From the NCBI RefSeq assembly GCF_036670015.1, contig NZ_CP137636.1, positions 536,501 through 600,500 on the forward strand: a stretch of 64,000 nucleotides of DNA, read 5' to 3'. The notes under the pieces are model-generated. The model made no database searches, was not told the origin of the DNA, and saw nothing but the letters and a program-made list of their open reading frames with translations. The DNA is from Niallia sp. XMNu-256 (GTDB taxonomy: Bacteria; Bacillota; Bacilli; Bacillales; Cytobacillaceae). Made by a program: the position numbers and the translations under genes. Below are positions 31,566 to 39,703 of the stretch, piece by piece (the first letter of the stretch is position 1; each line of letters begins with the position of its first letter).

Positions 31566-32447
31566 CATTCGTTTGATCTTAACATTTTTCCATGTTTCGA
31601 AGATGATTTCGTTAAAAAGGCCGATATCTAAAATTTCAGTTGGAATATTGACGATCGAACCTTTGTCATGATCATCTTCGGTTTTTAAAAATCCCTTTTT
31701 CAAATCCTCGTCACTTGAGATAATGGACGTATAGTTGTTATCAAACAGTTCTGGATTCGTAATGTATACGCCTGAGACAATATCCCAATTGAAAAAACCT
31801 TCTGTAGCAAAAAGCTCCTTAAAATGCTCGTACCATGCATAGGAATGTTTTTTAATATATGAATAGCAAGCAATATCCTTATTTTCCATTAGTCGCTCGT
31901 ATTCCGTTTTTCCAAATTCTGCCTGTAGACAAATATGGCCAGTCATCGTTGTTATTGTTGCACCGGAATGAAGGACATTGTAGCTTGCTTCATGATCAAC
32001 AGAAAAGTTTAATTCATCTAGATTCTTTCCATTGATAATAAGAGGCTTTGTCAAACCTCCCATTAATACGATTTCTTTTACTTTATCGTAAAAATGTGGA
32101 TCTAGACAATAAGCTCCATATAAATTCGTAAGAGAACCGGTAGCCAGTATGGTTATTTCATTCGGATATTGATTGACCATATCAACAAGAAAAGCCGCCG
32201 CCTCACTTTTTCTGTCAGAACCCTTCCCGGCCCCTTTTTTTAGAGGAATATTAGTTATATTTAAATCGTTAAATAGTTTGGTTGTTGCTTGAAATACATC
32301 TTCTATATGGCTGTTGCCAAATGTTGTTGTTACACCTAACAAATCAATGAGATTGTTACCAATTAAATACATAAGGGTTAATCCGTCATCTACATCTTTG
32401 TTTGGAATCCCCATTGTGTTATCACAATCATATAGTACTTTTATCAA
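31563..32447 (-). CDS. inosine-uridine-type nucleoside hydrolase
   Basis: A 294-residue cytosolic N-ribohydrolase. The Asp cluster at the N-terminus, DCDNTMGIPNKDVDDGL, provides the calcium and catalytic Asp residues (DxDx...DDG). Further motifs are GVTTTFGNSHIED, ILATGSLTNLYGAY, IVLMGG and FNWDIVSGVYITNP, the last holding the conserved Asp near the C-terminus. It removes bases from ribonucleosides in this family. It converges on the selenoprotein cluster. Because arsenosugar-type pathways need removal of adenine from a deoxyadenosyl intermediate, its position is suggestive, but it has its own promoter and strand. Confidence 0.88.
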   Translation of the reverse strand: MIKVLYDCDNTMGIPNKDVDDGLTLMYLIGNNLIDLLGVTTTFGNSHIEDVFQATTKLFNDLNITNIPLKKGAGKGSDRKSEAAAFLVDMVNQYPNEITILATGSLTNLYGAYCLDPHFYDKVKEIVLMGGLTKPLIINGKNLDELNFSVDHEASYNVLHSGATITTMTGHICLQAEFGKTEYERLMENKDIACYSYIKKHSYAWYEHFKELFATEGFFNWDIVSGVYITNPELFDNNYTSIISSDEDLKKGFLKTEDDHDKGSIVNIPTEILDIGLFNEIIFETWKNVKIKRM

Positions 32448-32803
32448 ACGAATTCCTCCATTTAACTGTAGTTAAAGAATAGTATAACTTAAATCCGGAT
32501 TTAGTTCTGTGATTAATATGAAGTCTTTATAAATTCAATTTGAAACAATAGTAAAGGTGTATCTATTGTATTGTTATAGGATATGGTTTTAGTATATTTT
32601 TTGTAAGATATATTCGTAGTATTTGGGATAGAGATAAGGGGCTAGGTGCGTGTTCTAGTATGAAACATGAGGTAGAGATTGATTTCAAAATCATTGGTAG
32701 AGGCACATCGGCAGAGTAGTTCTAGATATAGGAGAACGCTCGTTTAAAGGGAATTAATTATAGCATTTTTTAAAAAGCTAAGAAAATTGATAGGAGGAAA
32801 AAA
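32448..32803. other. intergenic region, no gene recognised
   Basis: About 355 bases between divergent genes. A 19-codon ORF with ATG at 32660 (MKHEVEIDFKIIGRGTSAE) ends in a stop and has no ribosome site; it may be a remnant. No repeat or riboswitch recognised. Confidence 0.35.
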
Positions 32804-33697
32804 GTGATTCCTATATTTGTTTCAACAGAATGGTTAGTTGATCGATTAGATGACCCTAATCTTAGAATTATAGATGCAACAACGTTTTTAGGACCCCCTT
32901 TACATGAAGCATATATGGATGTTTCATCGGGACGAGAGGCCTATGAGAAGAACCATATTAAGGGGGCCGTTTTTGCTGATTTATATGAAGACTTTTCTGA
33001 GACAGAATCAGAACTTTCCTTCACCCACCCTTCTCGAGAGAAATTTATCAAAAATATCCGTGACCTCGGTGTTGGTGAGGAGACTTATGTAGTCGTTTAT
33101 GATCAAGGAATAACAGATGACGCTATTGTAGCTGTATCGTACTGGGCGTCTCGCTTCGCATGGCAACTACGCTATGAAGGCTTTGACCGAGTTGCTGTAC
33201 TTGACGGTGGCTTTATTAAGTGGCTAGAAGAAAGGCGTCCAACTACTTCACAATTGAACTCTTACCCACAAGGGAATTTTGCAGGTGTAAGAAGGCCTGA
33301 ATTATTTGTCACAAAAGAGGATGTGCTACAATCGCTAGATGATGAAGATATTATAATTGTTGATAGCTTACCCCGAGAAAGCTATAACGGGGATCCGAAT
33401 AGTCTAGAAAGAAGTGGCCATATTCCTGGAAGTGTAAATATCTTTTTTGGCATCCAGTCAAACTCTAAAACTAAAGAGACCTCACCTGATGGAGATATTC
33501 AGGAAATCTTTGAAAAAGCAGGTGTATTGGACCCGGATAAAAAGGTAATTATATATTGTGGGTTTGCAGTTGCTGCAACTTGGGTAGCTCTACTATTAAA
33601 TAAACTAGGACAAAATAATGTGGCTGTTTATGATGGCTCCATGGAGGAATGGGCCAGTAATTTATCATTACCACTCGAAGTGAATTTTAAAAATTAA
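32804..33697 (+). CDS. thiosulfate/3-mercaptopyruvate sulfurtransferase
   Basis: A 297-residue two-domain rhodanese: an inactive N-terminal domain (residues 8-140; LRIIDATTFLGPP, HIKGAVFADLYEDFSE) and a catalytic C-terminal domain (165-290; IIVDSLPRESYNG, HIPGSVNIFFG, active-site YCGFAVAATW with Cys252). The loop CGFAVAAT lies between classic rhodanese CRKGVT and mercaptopyruvate CGTGVTA types, so donor preference is open. GTG start behind AGGAGGAAAAAA. Cytosolic. It is monocistronic and ends in a terminator. Confidence 0.9.
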   Translation: MIPIFVSTEWLVDRLDDPNLRIIDATTFLGPPLHEAYMDVSSGREAYEKNHIKGAVFADLYEDFSETESELSFTHPSREKFIKNIRDLGVGEETYVVVYDQGITDDAIVAVSYWASRFAWQLRYEGFDRVAVLDGGFIKWLEERRPTTSQLNSYPQGNFAGVRRPELFVTKEDVLQSLDDEDIIIVDSLPRESYNGDPNSLERSGHIPGSVNIFFGIQSNSKTKETSPDGDIQEIFEKAGVLDPDKKVIIYCGFAVAATWVALLLNKLGQNNVAVYDGSMEEWASNLSLPLEVNFKN

Positions 33698-33757
33698 AAG
33701 GATAGTTTCGTAGAGATTCAACCATTCTCATAACTTTCTTTTTTATTACTAAGGTAA

Positions 33758-33795
33758 GGGCATCATCTAGTTTTTCTGGATGGTGCCCGTCTTTT
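33758..33795 (+). terminator. terminator of the sulfurtransferase gene
   Basis: GGGCATCATC / GATGGTGCCC 10-bp stem (one G-T pair) followed by GTCTTTTATT. Confidence 0.75.
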
Positions 33796-33871
33796 ATTGG
33801 GAAAATAAAAATTCTAAAGGAATCAATCATCGATCTGTCGAAATATCATTTAAAAGAGGAGGGGGGCTTAT

Positions 33872-34099
33872 ATGACGGGTATAATTGCTGTAGTAATGGT
33901 TTTTTCAATTCCCATTATCGCCATTGTAACTAATCACTTTCAAAAGGTTGCTAAAATTAGACATGATATGATTCAAGATGAACTTAAACTAGAAGAATTA
34001 AAGTATCAAAATTATTTAATCGAAACAGAAAAAATGAAACTGGAACTTGAAAAAATGAAAGCAGACGAGCTAATTCAGGATCCTTATAAGATAAAATAA
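33872..34099 (+). CDS. small membrane-anchored coiled-coil protein (75 aa)
   Basis: One N-terminal helix (TGIIAVVMVFSIPIIAIVTN), then a charged amphipathic coil (about 25-65, with repeated ELKLEELKYQ and KMKLELEKMKADEL). The layout resembles PspB-like or other small Bacillus membrane proteins but no family is certain. It has an excellent ribosome site (AGGAGGGGG) before ATG. Convergent with the SIMPL gene, only 5 bases between stops. Confidence 0.7.
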   Translation: MTGIIAVVMVFSIPIIAIVTNHFQKVAKIRHDMIQDELKLEELKYQNYLIETEKMKLELEKMKADELIQDPYKIK

Positions 34100-34104
34100 C
34101 CCTA

Positions 34105-34791
34105 CTACTGATAAACATAAACAACTTGAACGGTAGCACGGATGGAAATTTGACCTGTTTGAATCGGTGGGATTTCTTCTGCTTGAAAAGTCTGAGCTTG
34201 TGCAGAGAGGACACGGCCCACCTTATTTTGTTGTGGATTTTGTTCAGTTACTTTATTGGGAACCGGGTTCATTCTTGCGCCAATCGATTGGGAGATAACC
34301 GTTGCTTTCTCGAAAGCCATTCTAAGCGCTCTTTTCAATGCTTCCTGGTAAATAAAGTCCTGATTTGATACGATAAAGTCAATGTCACCACTACGATTAA
34401 CGCCATTTCGGATGGCTGTTTCATATACTCTTCCAATGATGTCAAGGTCTTTCACGAGTACCTCTAAAAGATGTTCTACTTCATAACCTCTTAAAATGGA
34501 CTGCCCCTCTACATAATCGTAACGAGGAAAAATTGTATACGAGGCTGTTTGGATCGAGGATTCTTCTATCCCTAAATCTCTTAATGCTCGAATAACAGAG
34601 TTGGAAATCAATGCATTTTCCTGCTGTGCCTTTTGAACGTCCATATTCTCGGTTACCACTCCAAGCGTAACTTTTGCTTGGTCAGGTTTAACTTTAATGG
34701 TTCCCTCACCTTCAACTATTATTGTATTACCCATTTTAGGATGTGCAAATTGATTTGACGGATAAAATGGCTGGCCTTGCTGTAAGTACAT
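34105..34791 (-). CDS. SIMPL (DUF541) domain protein
   Basis: A 228-residue protein of the SIMPL/DUF541 family (BP26-like). Key sequences: TIIVEGEGTIKVKPDQAKVTLGVVTEN, a long helix with QENALISNSVIRALRDLG, IFPRYDYVEG, YEVEHLLEVLVKDLD and a C-terminal ISIRATVQVVYVY strand. No signal peptide is visible, unlike many Gram-negative members. The ATG at 34791 has AGAGGTGATGG upstream and is chosen over an in-frame ATG at 34815. Such proteins form ring assemblies; the function in Bacillaceae is unknown. Confidence 0.87.
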   Translation of the reverse strand: MYLQQGQPFYPSNQFAHPKMGNTIIVEGEGTIKVKPDQAKVTLGVVTENMDVQKAQQENALISNSVIRALRDLGIEESSIQTASYTIFPRYDYVEGQSILRGYEVEHLLEVLVKDLDIIGRVYETAIRNGVNRSGDIDFIVSNQDFIYQEALKRALRMAFEKATVISQSIGARMNPVPNKVTEQNPQQNKVGRVLSAQAQTFQAEEIPPIQTGQISIRATVQVVYVYQ

Positions 34792-34860
34792 TACCATCAC
34801 CTCTTTTAGATTCATACAATCAACAGACTTATATGGTAAAATTTAAATCCCTATTCCTAA

Positions 34861-35010
34861 TAAAGTGAAACTTCCGTGAGTGGGGGGTCTATCATCCCCC
34901 ACTAATGGTTAGTTGAACCAATCGGAGCTTTACGGGCAGTTGATCCCCCACCCATCTTCTATTATTATACTTTAGAATCTTGAGGTGGAGATCCTACTGC
35001 CCGTTAAGCC
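34861..35010 (-). repeat. dispersed structured repeat, family B, copy 2 (inverted)
   Basis: Reverse complement of the family B repeat: reading leftward, CGGGCAGTAGGATC.CCACCTCAAGATTCTAAAGTAT, GGTGGGGGATCAACTGCCCGT, GGTTCAACTAACC, ATTAGTGGGGGATGATAGACCCCCCACT and GGAAGTTTCACTTTA. The outer ACGGGCAGT/ACTGCCCGT arms (9 bp) and the GTGGGGG/CCCCCAC 3' hairpin are perfect. This is the best-preserved copy, in the gap between the SIMPL and LysR genes. Confidence 0.7.
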
Positions 35011-35133
35011 TGATAAATTGAAGTTAGGGCCAATATTCTATACAATATCTAGTATTACGATAAATAATTATCTGTTTTCTTGATTATTTATACGAATCAA
35101 CTACTAACCAATTTTTGAGGTGTATTATAAATA

Positions 35134-36018
35134 ATGGATTTACATCAACTTTTTGTTTTTACAAAGGTCGTAGAGCATAGAAGCTTTTCGAAAGCAGCGG
35201 AAGATATTTATTTAAGTCAATCGACGGTAAGTTCCCATATTCACTCACTTGAAAAATCCTTAAATGTTACGCTATTTGATCGTGTTGGCAGGGAAAGTAT
35301 CCTAACACCGTACGGAGAGCGTTTATATAAATGGGCGTTAAAATTACTACAGCTGAAGGATGAGGCCTTGCTTGATTTGAATGAGGGAATGAGCCATATG
35401 AAAGGAAATATCCGGATTGCGGCCAGTTCGGTTCCAGGGCAATTCATCATCCCTAAAATGGTTAAAATCTTTAGAAAAGACCATCAAGGGGTCACTTTCT
35501 ATGTGGATCAATCTTCATCAAAAGGTGTGGCTGAAAGGGTGCTAAATGGTTCTGTTGATTTTGGAATTTTAGGAGAAAAATATGAAAATGATAAGCTTCG
35601 CTTTATTCCTCTTTTAAAGGAGAAGCTAGTATTGATCACACCAAAAGATATGGAGTTAACATGCCCTGTTTATCTGACAGATGTAGTTAACTATCCATTC
35701 ATCATGAGGCATTCAGATTCTGGAACGAATGCGATGGTGGAACGATTTCTGAAAGACAACAAGATTGCCAAGGAAAAGTTAAATGTGATTGCCTATGCAG
35801 ATAATAGTCAAAGTGTCATTCAATTTGTAATTGAAGGAATTGGCGTCTCAGTCATATCTGAAATTGCCGCTAAGGAACATGCGAAAATGAATCAAATCAA
35901 TATGTACTTTTTCGAAGATTTTAAAACGGAAAGAAATTTTTATTTAACTTATCATATAAATCGCACTCAATCATTAATTTCTAAGAAACTGATTGAACAG
36001 GCACCCAATTTAGTATAA
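35134..36018 (+). CDS. LysR family regulator, resembling selenium-metabolism-associated LysR proteins
   Basis: A 294-residue LysR regulator. The N-terminal winged HTH is MDLHQLFVFTKVVEHRSFSKAAEDIYLSQSTVSSHIHSLEKSL (split into family blocks), residues 1-60. The effector domain starts at IRIAASSVPGQFIIPKMVKIF with VTFYVDQSSSKGVAERVLNG and GVSVISEIAAKEHA. The SSxPxQxxxP and QSxSxxV signatures resemble the LysR subgroup annotated as selenium metabolism-associated in Firmicutes, though CysL/YwfK-like is an alternative. It lies 3.6 kb from the selenoprotein cluster and is not co-transcribed. Ligand unknown. Confidence 0.85.
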   Translation: MDLHQLFVFTKVVEHRSFSKAAEDIYLSQSTVSSHIHSLEKSLNVTLFDRVGRESILTPYGERLYKWALKLLQLKDEALLDLNEGMSHMKGNIRIAASSVPGQFIIPKMVKIFRKDHQGVTFYVDQSSSKGVAERVLNGSVDFGILGEKYENDKLRFIPLLKEKLVLITPKDMELTCPVYLTDVVNYPFIMRHSDSGTNAMVERFLKDNKIAKEKLNVIAYADNSQSVIQFVIEGIGVSVISEIAAKEHAKMNQINMYFFEDFKTERNFYLTYHINRTQSLISKKLIEQAPNLV

Positions 36019-36022
36019 GGGA

Positions 36023-36057
36023 GAACCGGTACGATGAACTTGTTCCGGTTCTTTTTT
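36023..36057 (+). terminator. terminator of the lysR gene
   Basis: GAACCGG / CCGGTTC 7-bp GC-rich stem followed by TTTTTT. Confidence 0.8.
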
Positions 36058-36067
36058 GGTAGATGCA

Positions 36068-36763
36068 TTAAACGCTCATTTCGATGACTAAAAAATGAGA
36101 GGTTTCATCTGCTTTAATTTCGACTCCCTCTTCAACCATTTCTAGTGCATCTCTAGCTTCTAGTGAAAGGCCATTGATCGTTGAATTCCCTTCAATTTGT
36201 ACTAAGTAAGCTTGGCGTCCAGAGCTAACTTGAAAGTCAATCTCATTTCCTTTTTCAAGTTCAAGTGAATAAAAGTTGACATCCTGATTAACTTTTACAG
36301 GCGCATTTCCCTCTTTACTTGATACCATATGAAGCCACTTATTTTTTCTTTCTTCCCAATCAAACAGGAAATCGCCATAATTTGGTGTATAGCCTTGCTT
36401 ATCAGGGAAAATCCAAATTTGCAGCATTCTTAAAGGGTCATTTTTACGGTTATATTCACTATGCAGCACACCTGTACCAGCACTCATATATTGAACATGT
36501 CCCCGCTCTATCGTTCTTTGATTGCCCATACTATCCGCGTGTGTTAAAGCTCCGTCTACAACGTAGGAGATAATTTCCATATCTCGGTGGGGATGGGTTC
36601 CAAATCCTGTTCCTGGTGCAATTTGATCGTCATTAATGACTCTTAATACGCCAAAGTTAATATTTTCAGGATTATAATACTCGGCAAATGAAAAATGAAA
36701 TATACTTTGAAGCCAACCTTGGTTACTTTTGCCCATTTGGCGGTGATCAATTTTTCTTAACAT
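36068..36763 (-). CDS. pirin family protein (YhhW-like)
   Basis: A 231-residue bicupin. The metal site is in the N-terminal cupin: GFGTHPHRDMEIISYVVDG (His57, His59) and AGTGVLHSEYN (His and Glu about 101-103), matching YhhW/quercetin dioxygenase-type pirins. The C-terminal cupin (150-231) lacks ligands, as usual. Possible activities are quercetinase or redox-sensing. It starts at ATG 36763 with GAGGAGCG upstream. Single gene, cytosolic. Confidence 0.9.
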   Translation of the reverse strand: MLRKIDHRQMGKSNQGWLQSIFHFSFAEYYNPENINFGVLRVINDDQIAPGTGFGTHPHRDMEIISYVVDGALTHADSMGNQRTIERGHVQYMSAGTGVLHSEYNRKNDPLRMLQIWIFPDKQGYTPNYGDFLFDWEERKNKWLHMVSSKEGNAPVKVNQDVNFYSLELEKGNEIDFQVSSGRQAYLVQIEGNSTINGLSLEARDALEMVEEGVEIKADETSHFLVIEMSV

Positions 36764-36950
36764 ATTATTCGCTCCTCATATAGTGAGATCTTTATTTCAA
36801 TTAAATTAATCTTAATTCAAGATAAATTATACTAGCATTTTTGTTGTGCTGTCAATTAAATTTCAATTAGGAACTTTTAATTCCATTTATTATGGTAAAA
36901 TTTTGGTATAACTATATGTTCGACTAACAACATGAAATGAGGGTAAAGAT

Positions 36951-38132
36951 ATGCAGTTAATCGCTTCGGAGAAAGTACAAAGTATGGCCACGAGTATTTT
37001 TACTGAATTGGCTAATAAAAAGCGGCAGGCAATTAATAAGGGTGTTGATGTTATTGATTTAAGTGTTGGAAGCCCTGATATGGCACCGCCAGACTATGTA
37101 GTTGATACTCTAGTAAAATATAGTCAAGATACAACGAGATATGGTTATACGTTAAAAGGGCTTGATGAATTTCATCAAGCTGTACAATATTTTTATAAAA
37201 AACGGTATGATGTCGATATCAATTCAGACGATGAAGTTCTGCAGTTAATGGGATCACAAGATGGACTTGCCCACTTGGCAACAGCCATAATTGATCCAGG
37301 TGACTATGTTCTTGTTCCAGATCCAGGTTATCCGATTTATGAACATGGTGTAACAATTGCTGGGGGTAGCATATATCCTATGCCATTGCTTGAGGATAAT
37401 GACTTTCTACCAAAGTTAGATGAAATTCCAGTACATATTTTGGAAAAAACAAAAATGATGATTATTAGTTATCCTGGGAATCCGGTGACAGCGCTCGCAA
37501 GTAAAGGATTTTTTGAGGAAGTTGTTGAATTTGCGAAAAAACATCAAATTCTTGTGGTTCATGATTTTGCTTACTCCGAATTGATTTGGGATGGTAGACC
37601 AAGCTTGAGTTTCATGTCAGTTGAGGGGGCAAAAGACGTCGGCATTGAATTCAATTCATTGTCAAAAACATTTAATATGGCAGGATGTCGAATTGGCTAT
37701 GCAGTTGGGAACAAAGAAGCACTAAAGGTTTTGGCTACTTTTAAATCAAATATTGATTATGGTATTTTTTATCCAATTCAAATGGCGGCAGTTGCTGCAC
37801 TCACCTCGGATTTTCAAGTATTAGATGAACAAGTGAAAGAATATGAAAAACGTCGGGATGCTTTACTGGCAGGCTTGGAGAAAGCCGGTTGGAAAGTAGA
37901 AAAGTCTCCAGCAACAATGTTTGTTTGGGCGAAAATCCCTGCAGGTTGGTCCTCGCGAGAATTTGCCTTTGCCTTAATTGAAAAAGCAGGGGTTGCAGTC
38001 GTACCGGGTGATGCGTTTGGCGCTCAAGGTGAAGGATACGTTCGAATGGCCATCGTTCAACCATCTGAAAAACTAACTCAAGCTGCGGAGCGGATACGAT
38101 TGTTTCTAAATACCAATCAACCTTCAAAATAA
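36951..38132 (+). CDS. class I/II PLP aminotransferase (LL-DAP aminotransferase-like)
   Basis: A 393-residue fold-type I aminotransferase. PLP-binding Lys239 is in FNSLSKTFNMAGCRIGYA. Other PLP contacts: SQDGLAHLATA, PDPGYPIYEHG, SYPGNPVTA and HDFAYSELIWDG. The sequence resembles DapL/AlaA-type enzymes and B. subtilis YugH-like aminotransferases. Since Bacillus normally makes diaminopimelate by the acetylated route, a broad amino acid role is more likely than DapL proper. ATG behind GAGGG at 36940. Monocistronic, ended by a hairpin. Confidence 0.88.
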   Translation: MQLIASEKVQSMATSIFTELANKKRQAINKGVDVIDLSVGSPDMAPPDYVVDTLVKYSQDTTRYGYTLKGLDEFHQAVQYFYKKRYDVDINSDDEVLQLMGSQDGLAHLATAIIDPGDYVLVPDPGYPIYEHGVTIAGGSIYPMPLLEDNDFLPKLDEIPVHILEKTKMMIISYPGNPVTALASKGFFEEVVEFAKKHQILVVHDFAYSELIWDGRPSLSFMSVEGAKDVGIEFNSLSKTFNMAGCRIGYAVGNKEALKVLATFKSNIDYGIFYPIQMAAVAALTSDFQVLDEQVKEYEKRRDALLAGLEKAGWKVEKSPATMFVWAKIPAGWSSREFAFALIEKAGVAVVPGDAFGAQGEGYVRMAIVQPSEKLTQAAERIRLFLNTNQPSK

Positions 38133-38139
38133 TGTTAGA

Positions 38140-38175
38140 AATGCTGACTATTTTTTAAAAGTGGTCAGCATTTTT
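38140..38175 (+). terminator. terminator of the aminotransferase gene
   Basis: AATGCTGAC / GTCAGCATT stem with TTTTT. Its U-run merges into the start of a family A repeat. Confidence 0.8.
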
Positions 38176-38340
38176 AACTTCATTCAGCAATGTTTTTGTA
38201 CCGATAGTTTGCGACAGGTACAGGAGTCCACAACTTCTATAAGTTGGAATGATTGCAAAGTGTTTATTTGATTCAGCCGGGGGTTTAAACCCCGGCTGAA
38301 TGAGGCTAAGCCTTCGGTGGGAGGTGAATTTGATTATAAA
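38172..38340 (+). repeat. dispersed HEARO/omega-RNA-like repeat, family A, copy 1
   Basis: Begins TTTTAACTTCATTCAGCAA.TGTTTTTGTA, continues with GCGACAGGTACAGGAGT (shared with the copy at 56.5 kb) and TTCAGCCGGGGGTTTAAACCCCGGCTGAA (a perfect hairpin), then GCTAAGCCTTCGG. It lacks the 3' block CGGGCGCAAATTCG...CGAATTT present in the other two copies, so it is 3'-truncated. No ORF. It fills most of the 300-base gap before the next gene. Confidence 0.65.
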
Positions 38341-38433
38341 AACAAGATTGTAATCTATTAGCAAAGAAACTGAAATGGATGCTTGATACAATGATAGAAT
38401 GAGTCTATAAATTTTAATAAAAAGGGGATTAAG

Positions 38434-38757
38434 ATGGATTTAAATGTTGAAAAGGCATTGCAAGAATGGAAAGATGAAATTAACTCTTTGTTAAATGAAA
38501 TCGATCAAAAGTATGATGAAGTGAGAAGCGAGTTACAAGTGTATACTTACAAATATAACATCACAAAACAAGTGGTCCAATCAACGATGAATGAGGAAAT
38601 AATTCGAACCATTAGAGAGCAATACCAAAAGCCATTTGAAAAGTCGTTCATAGAATTGAAAGAATCGATAAAGGATTTAGAAGAAAAGAAAAAAGTCTAC
38701 CAAATGTTTGTTGATAAGATTGATAAAGTTTTAGATAAAGGTGAAAATAAGATATAG
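38434..38757 (+). CDS. hypothetical coiled-coil protein (107 aa)
   Basis: Almost entirely charged, helical sequence: VEKALQEWKDEINSLLNEID, KYDEVRSELQVYTYKYNI, then KESIKDLEEKKKVYQMFVDK. No membrane segment or signal. ATG is preceded by AAAAGGGGATTAAG, a good site. No family recognised; perhaps a structural or regulatory partner. It stands between a family A repeat and fetA and has no visible terminator of its own. Confidence 0.65.
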   Translation: MDLNVEKALQEWKDEINSLLNEIDQKYDEVRSELQVYTYKYNITKQVVQSTMNEEIIRTIREQYQKPFEKSFIELKESIKDLEEKKKVYQMFVDKIDKVLDKGENKI

Positions 38758-38938
38758 CTTCCTAAAGGAGAAACAAATAAGAAGAGATAACCCCGAACTT
38801 CTTCTAAACATATAAATTCAATTAGCTAAAAAGCCTCGAATCTCCTCTCAAAAAATAAGGTATGATTTAACTTTAATGGTAAAATGTAATCATATATTGG
38901 CACTGAAATAATCATATAAGCAAAGAAGTGAGAGGACT

Positions 38939-39703
38939 ATGCAACTACTAGAAAATGAATCAATACACGAGAGACCCGAATTAGAATTTGTAAATGTTAG
39001 TAAAACGTTTCAGCAACAAAGTGAGTCATTGCAAGTGTTAAAAGGGATTAGTGGGAAAGTTGAAAAAGGCTCTATATTAACTCTAATCGGTCCATCTGGT
39101 TCAGGAAAAAGCACGTTAATTTCGTTAACCAATTTACTGCAAACTCCAGATGAAGGTCAAATTTACATAGGCGGCCAGGAAATTCGAGAATGGGATATCC
39201 AAGAACTTAGACGTAAAGTAGGAATCGCTTTTCAGGCTGCACCAATGATGCAAGGAACAGCGCTCGAAAATTTATCGCTCCCTGCTATTTTAAAAGGAGA
39301 GCCGCTGCCGGACCCCCAGAAGTATATGAAATATGTAGGTCTATCAGATGAACTTTTATCTAGAGAGGCAAAAGAACTTTCCGGAGGTCAAAAACAAAGA
39401 TTGTCACTTGCCCGAACGCTTGTGAATGAACCAGCCATATTATTATTGGATGAGGTGACATCAGCCCTTGATTCGGTTGCAGCCCATGAAATTGAAGAAC
39501 TTATTTTACGGATTAATAAAGAGAGGAAAACGACCATCCTTTGGGTGACTCATGACCTCTCACAGGCAGAACGGGTCGGTGATCAAACATGGTTTTTAAT
39601 GGATGGGAAAGTGATTGAAGCAGCTCCTACTCGGGAATTCTTCAACAAACCAGCTCATGACCTGACAAAGGAATTTTTAGAAACGAAGAAGGTATATATA
39701 TGA
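38939..39703 (+). CDS. fetA: iron efflux-type ABC transporter ATP-binding protein (FetA/YbbL)
   Basis: A 254-residue ATPase: Walker A LIGPSGSGKST, Q-loop AFQAAPMM, signature LSGGQKQRLSLARTL, Walker B AILLLDEVTSALD and switch His in WVTHDLSQAE. The residues around the Q-loop and the partner gene (UPF0014) identify the FetAB/YbbLM exporter, implicated in iron homeostasis and oxidative stress resistance. It overlaps fetB by 4 bases (ATGA). ATG behind GTGAGAGG. Confidence 0.9.
   Translation: MQLLENESIHERPELEFVNVSKTFQQQSESLQVLKGISGKVEKGSILTLIGPSGSGKSTLISLTNLLQTPDEGQIYIGGQEIREWDIQELRRKVGIAFQAAPMMQGTALENLSLPAILKGEPLPDPQKYMKYVGLSDELLSREAKELSGGQKQRLSLARTLVNEPAILLLDEVTSALDSVAAHEIEELILRINKERKTTILWVTHDLSQAERVGDQTWFLMDGKVIEAAPTREFFNKPAHDLTKEFLETKKVYI

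Noticed and set aside
32660-32719. Nineteen-codon ORF MKHEVEIDFKIIGRGTSAE
   Set aside because: No ribosome binding site and no recognised homology; too short to support.
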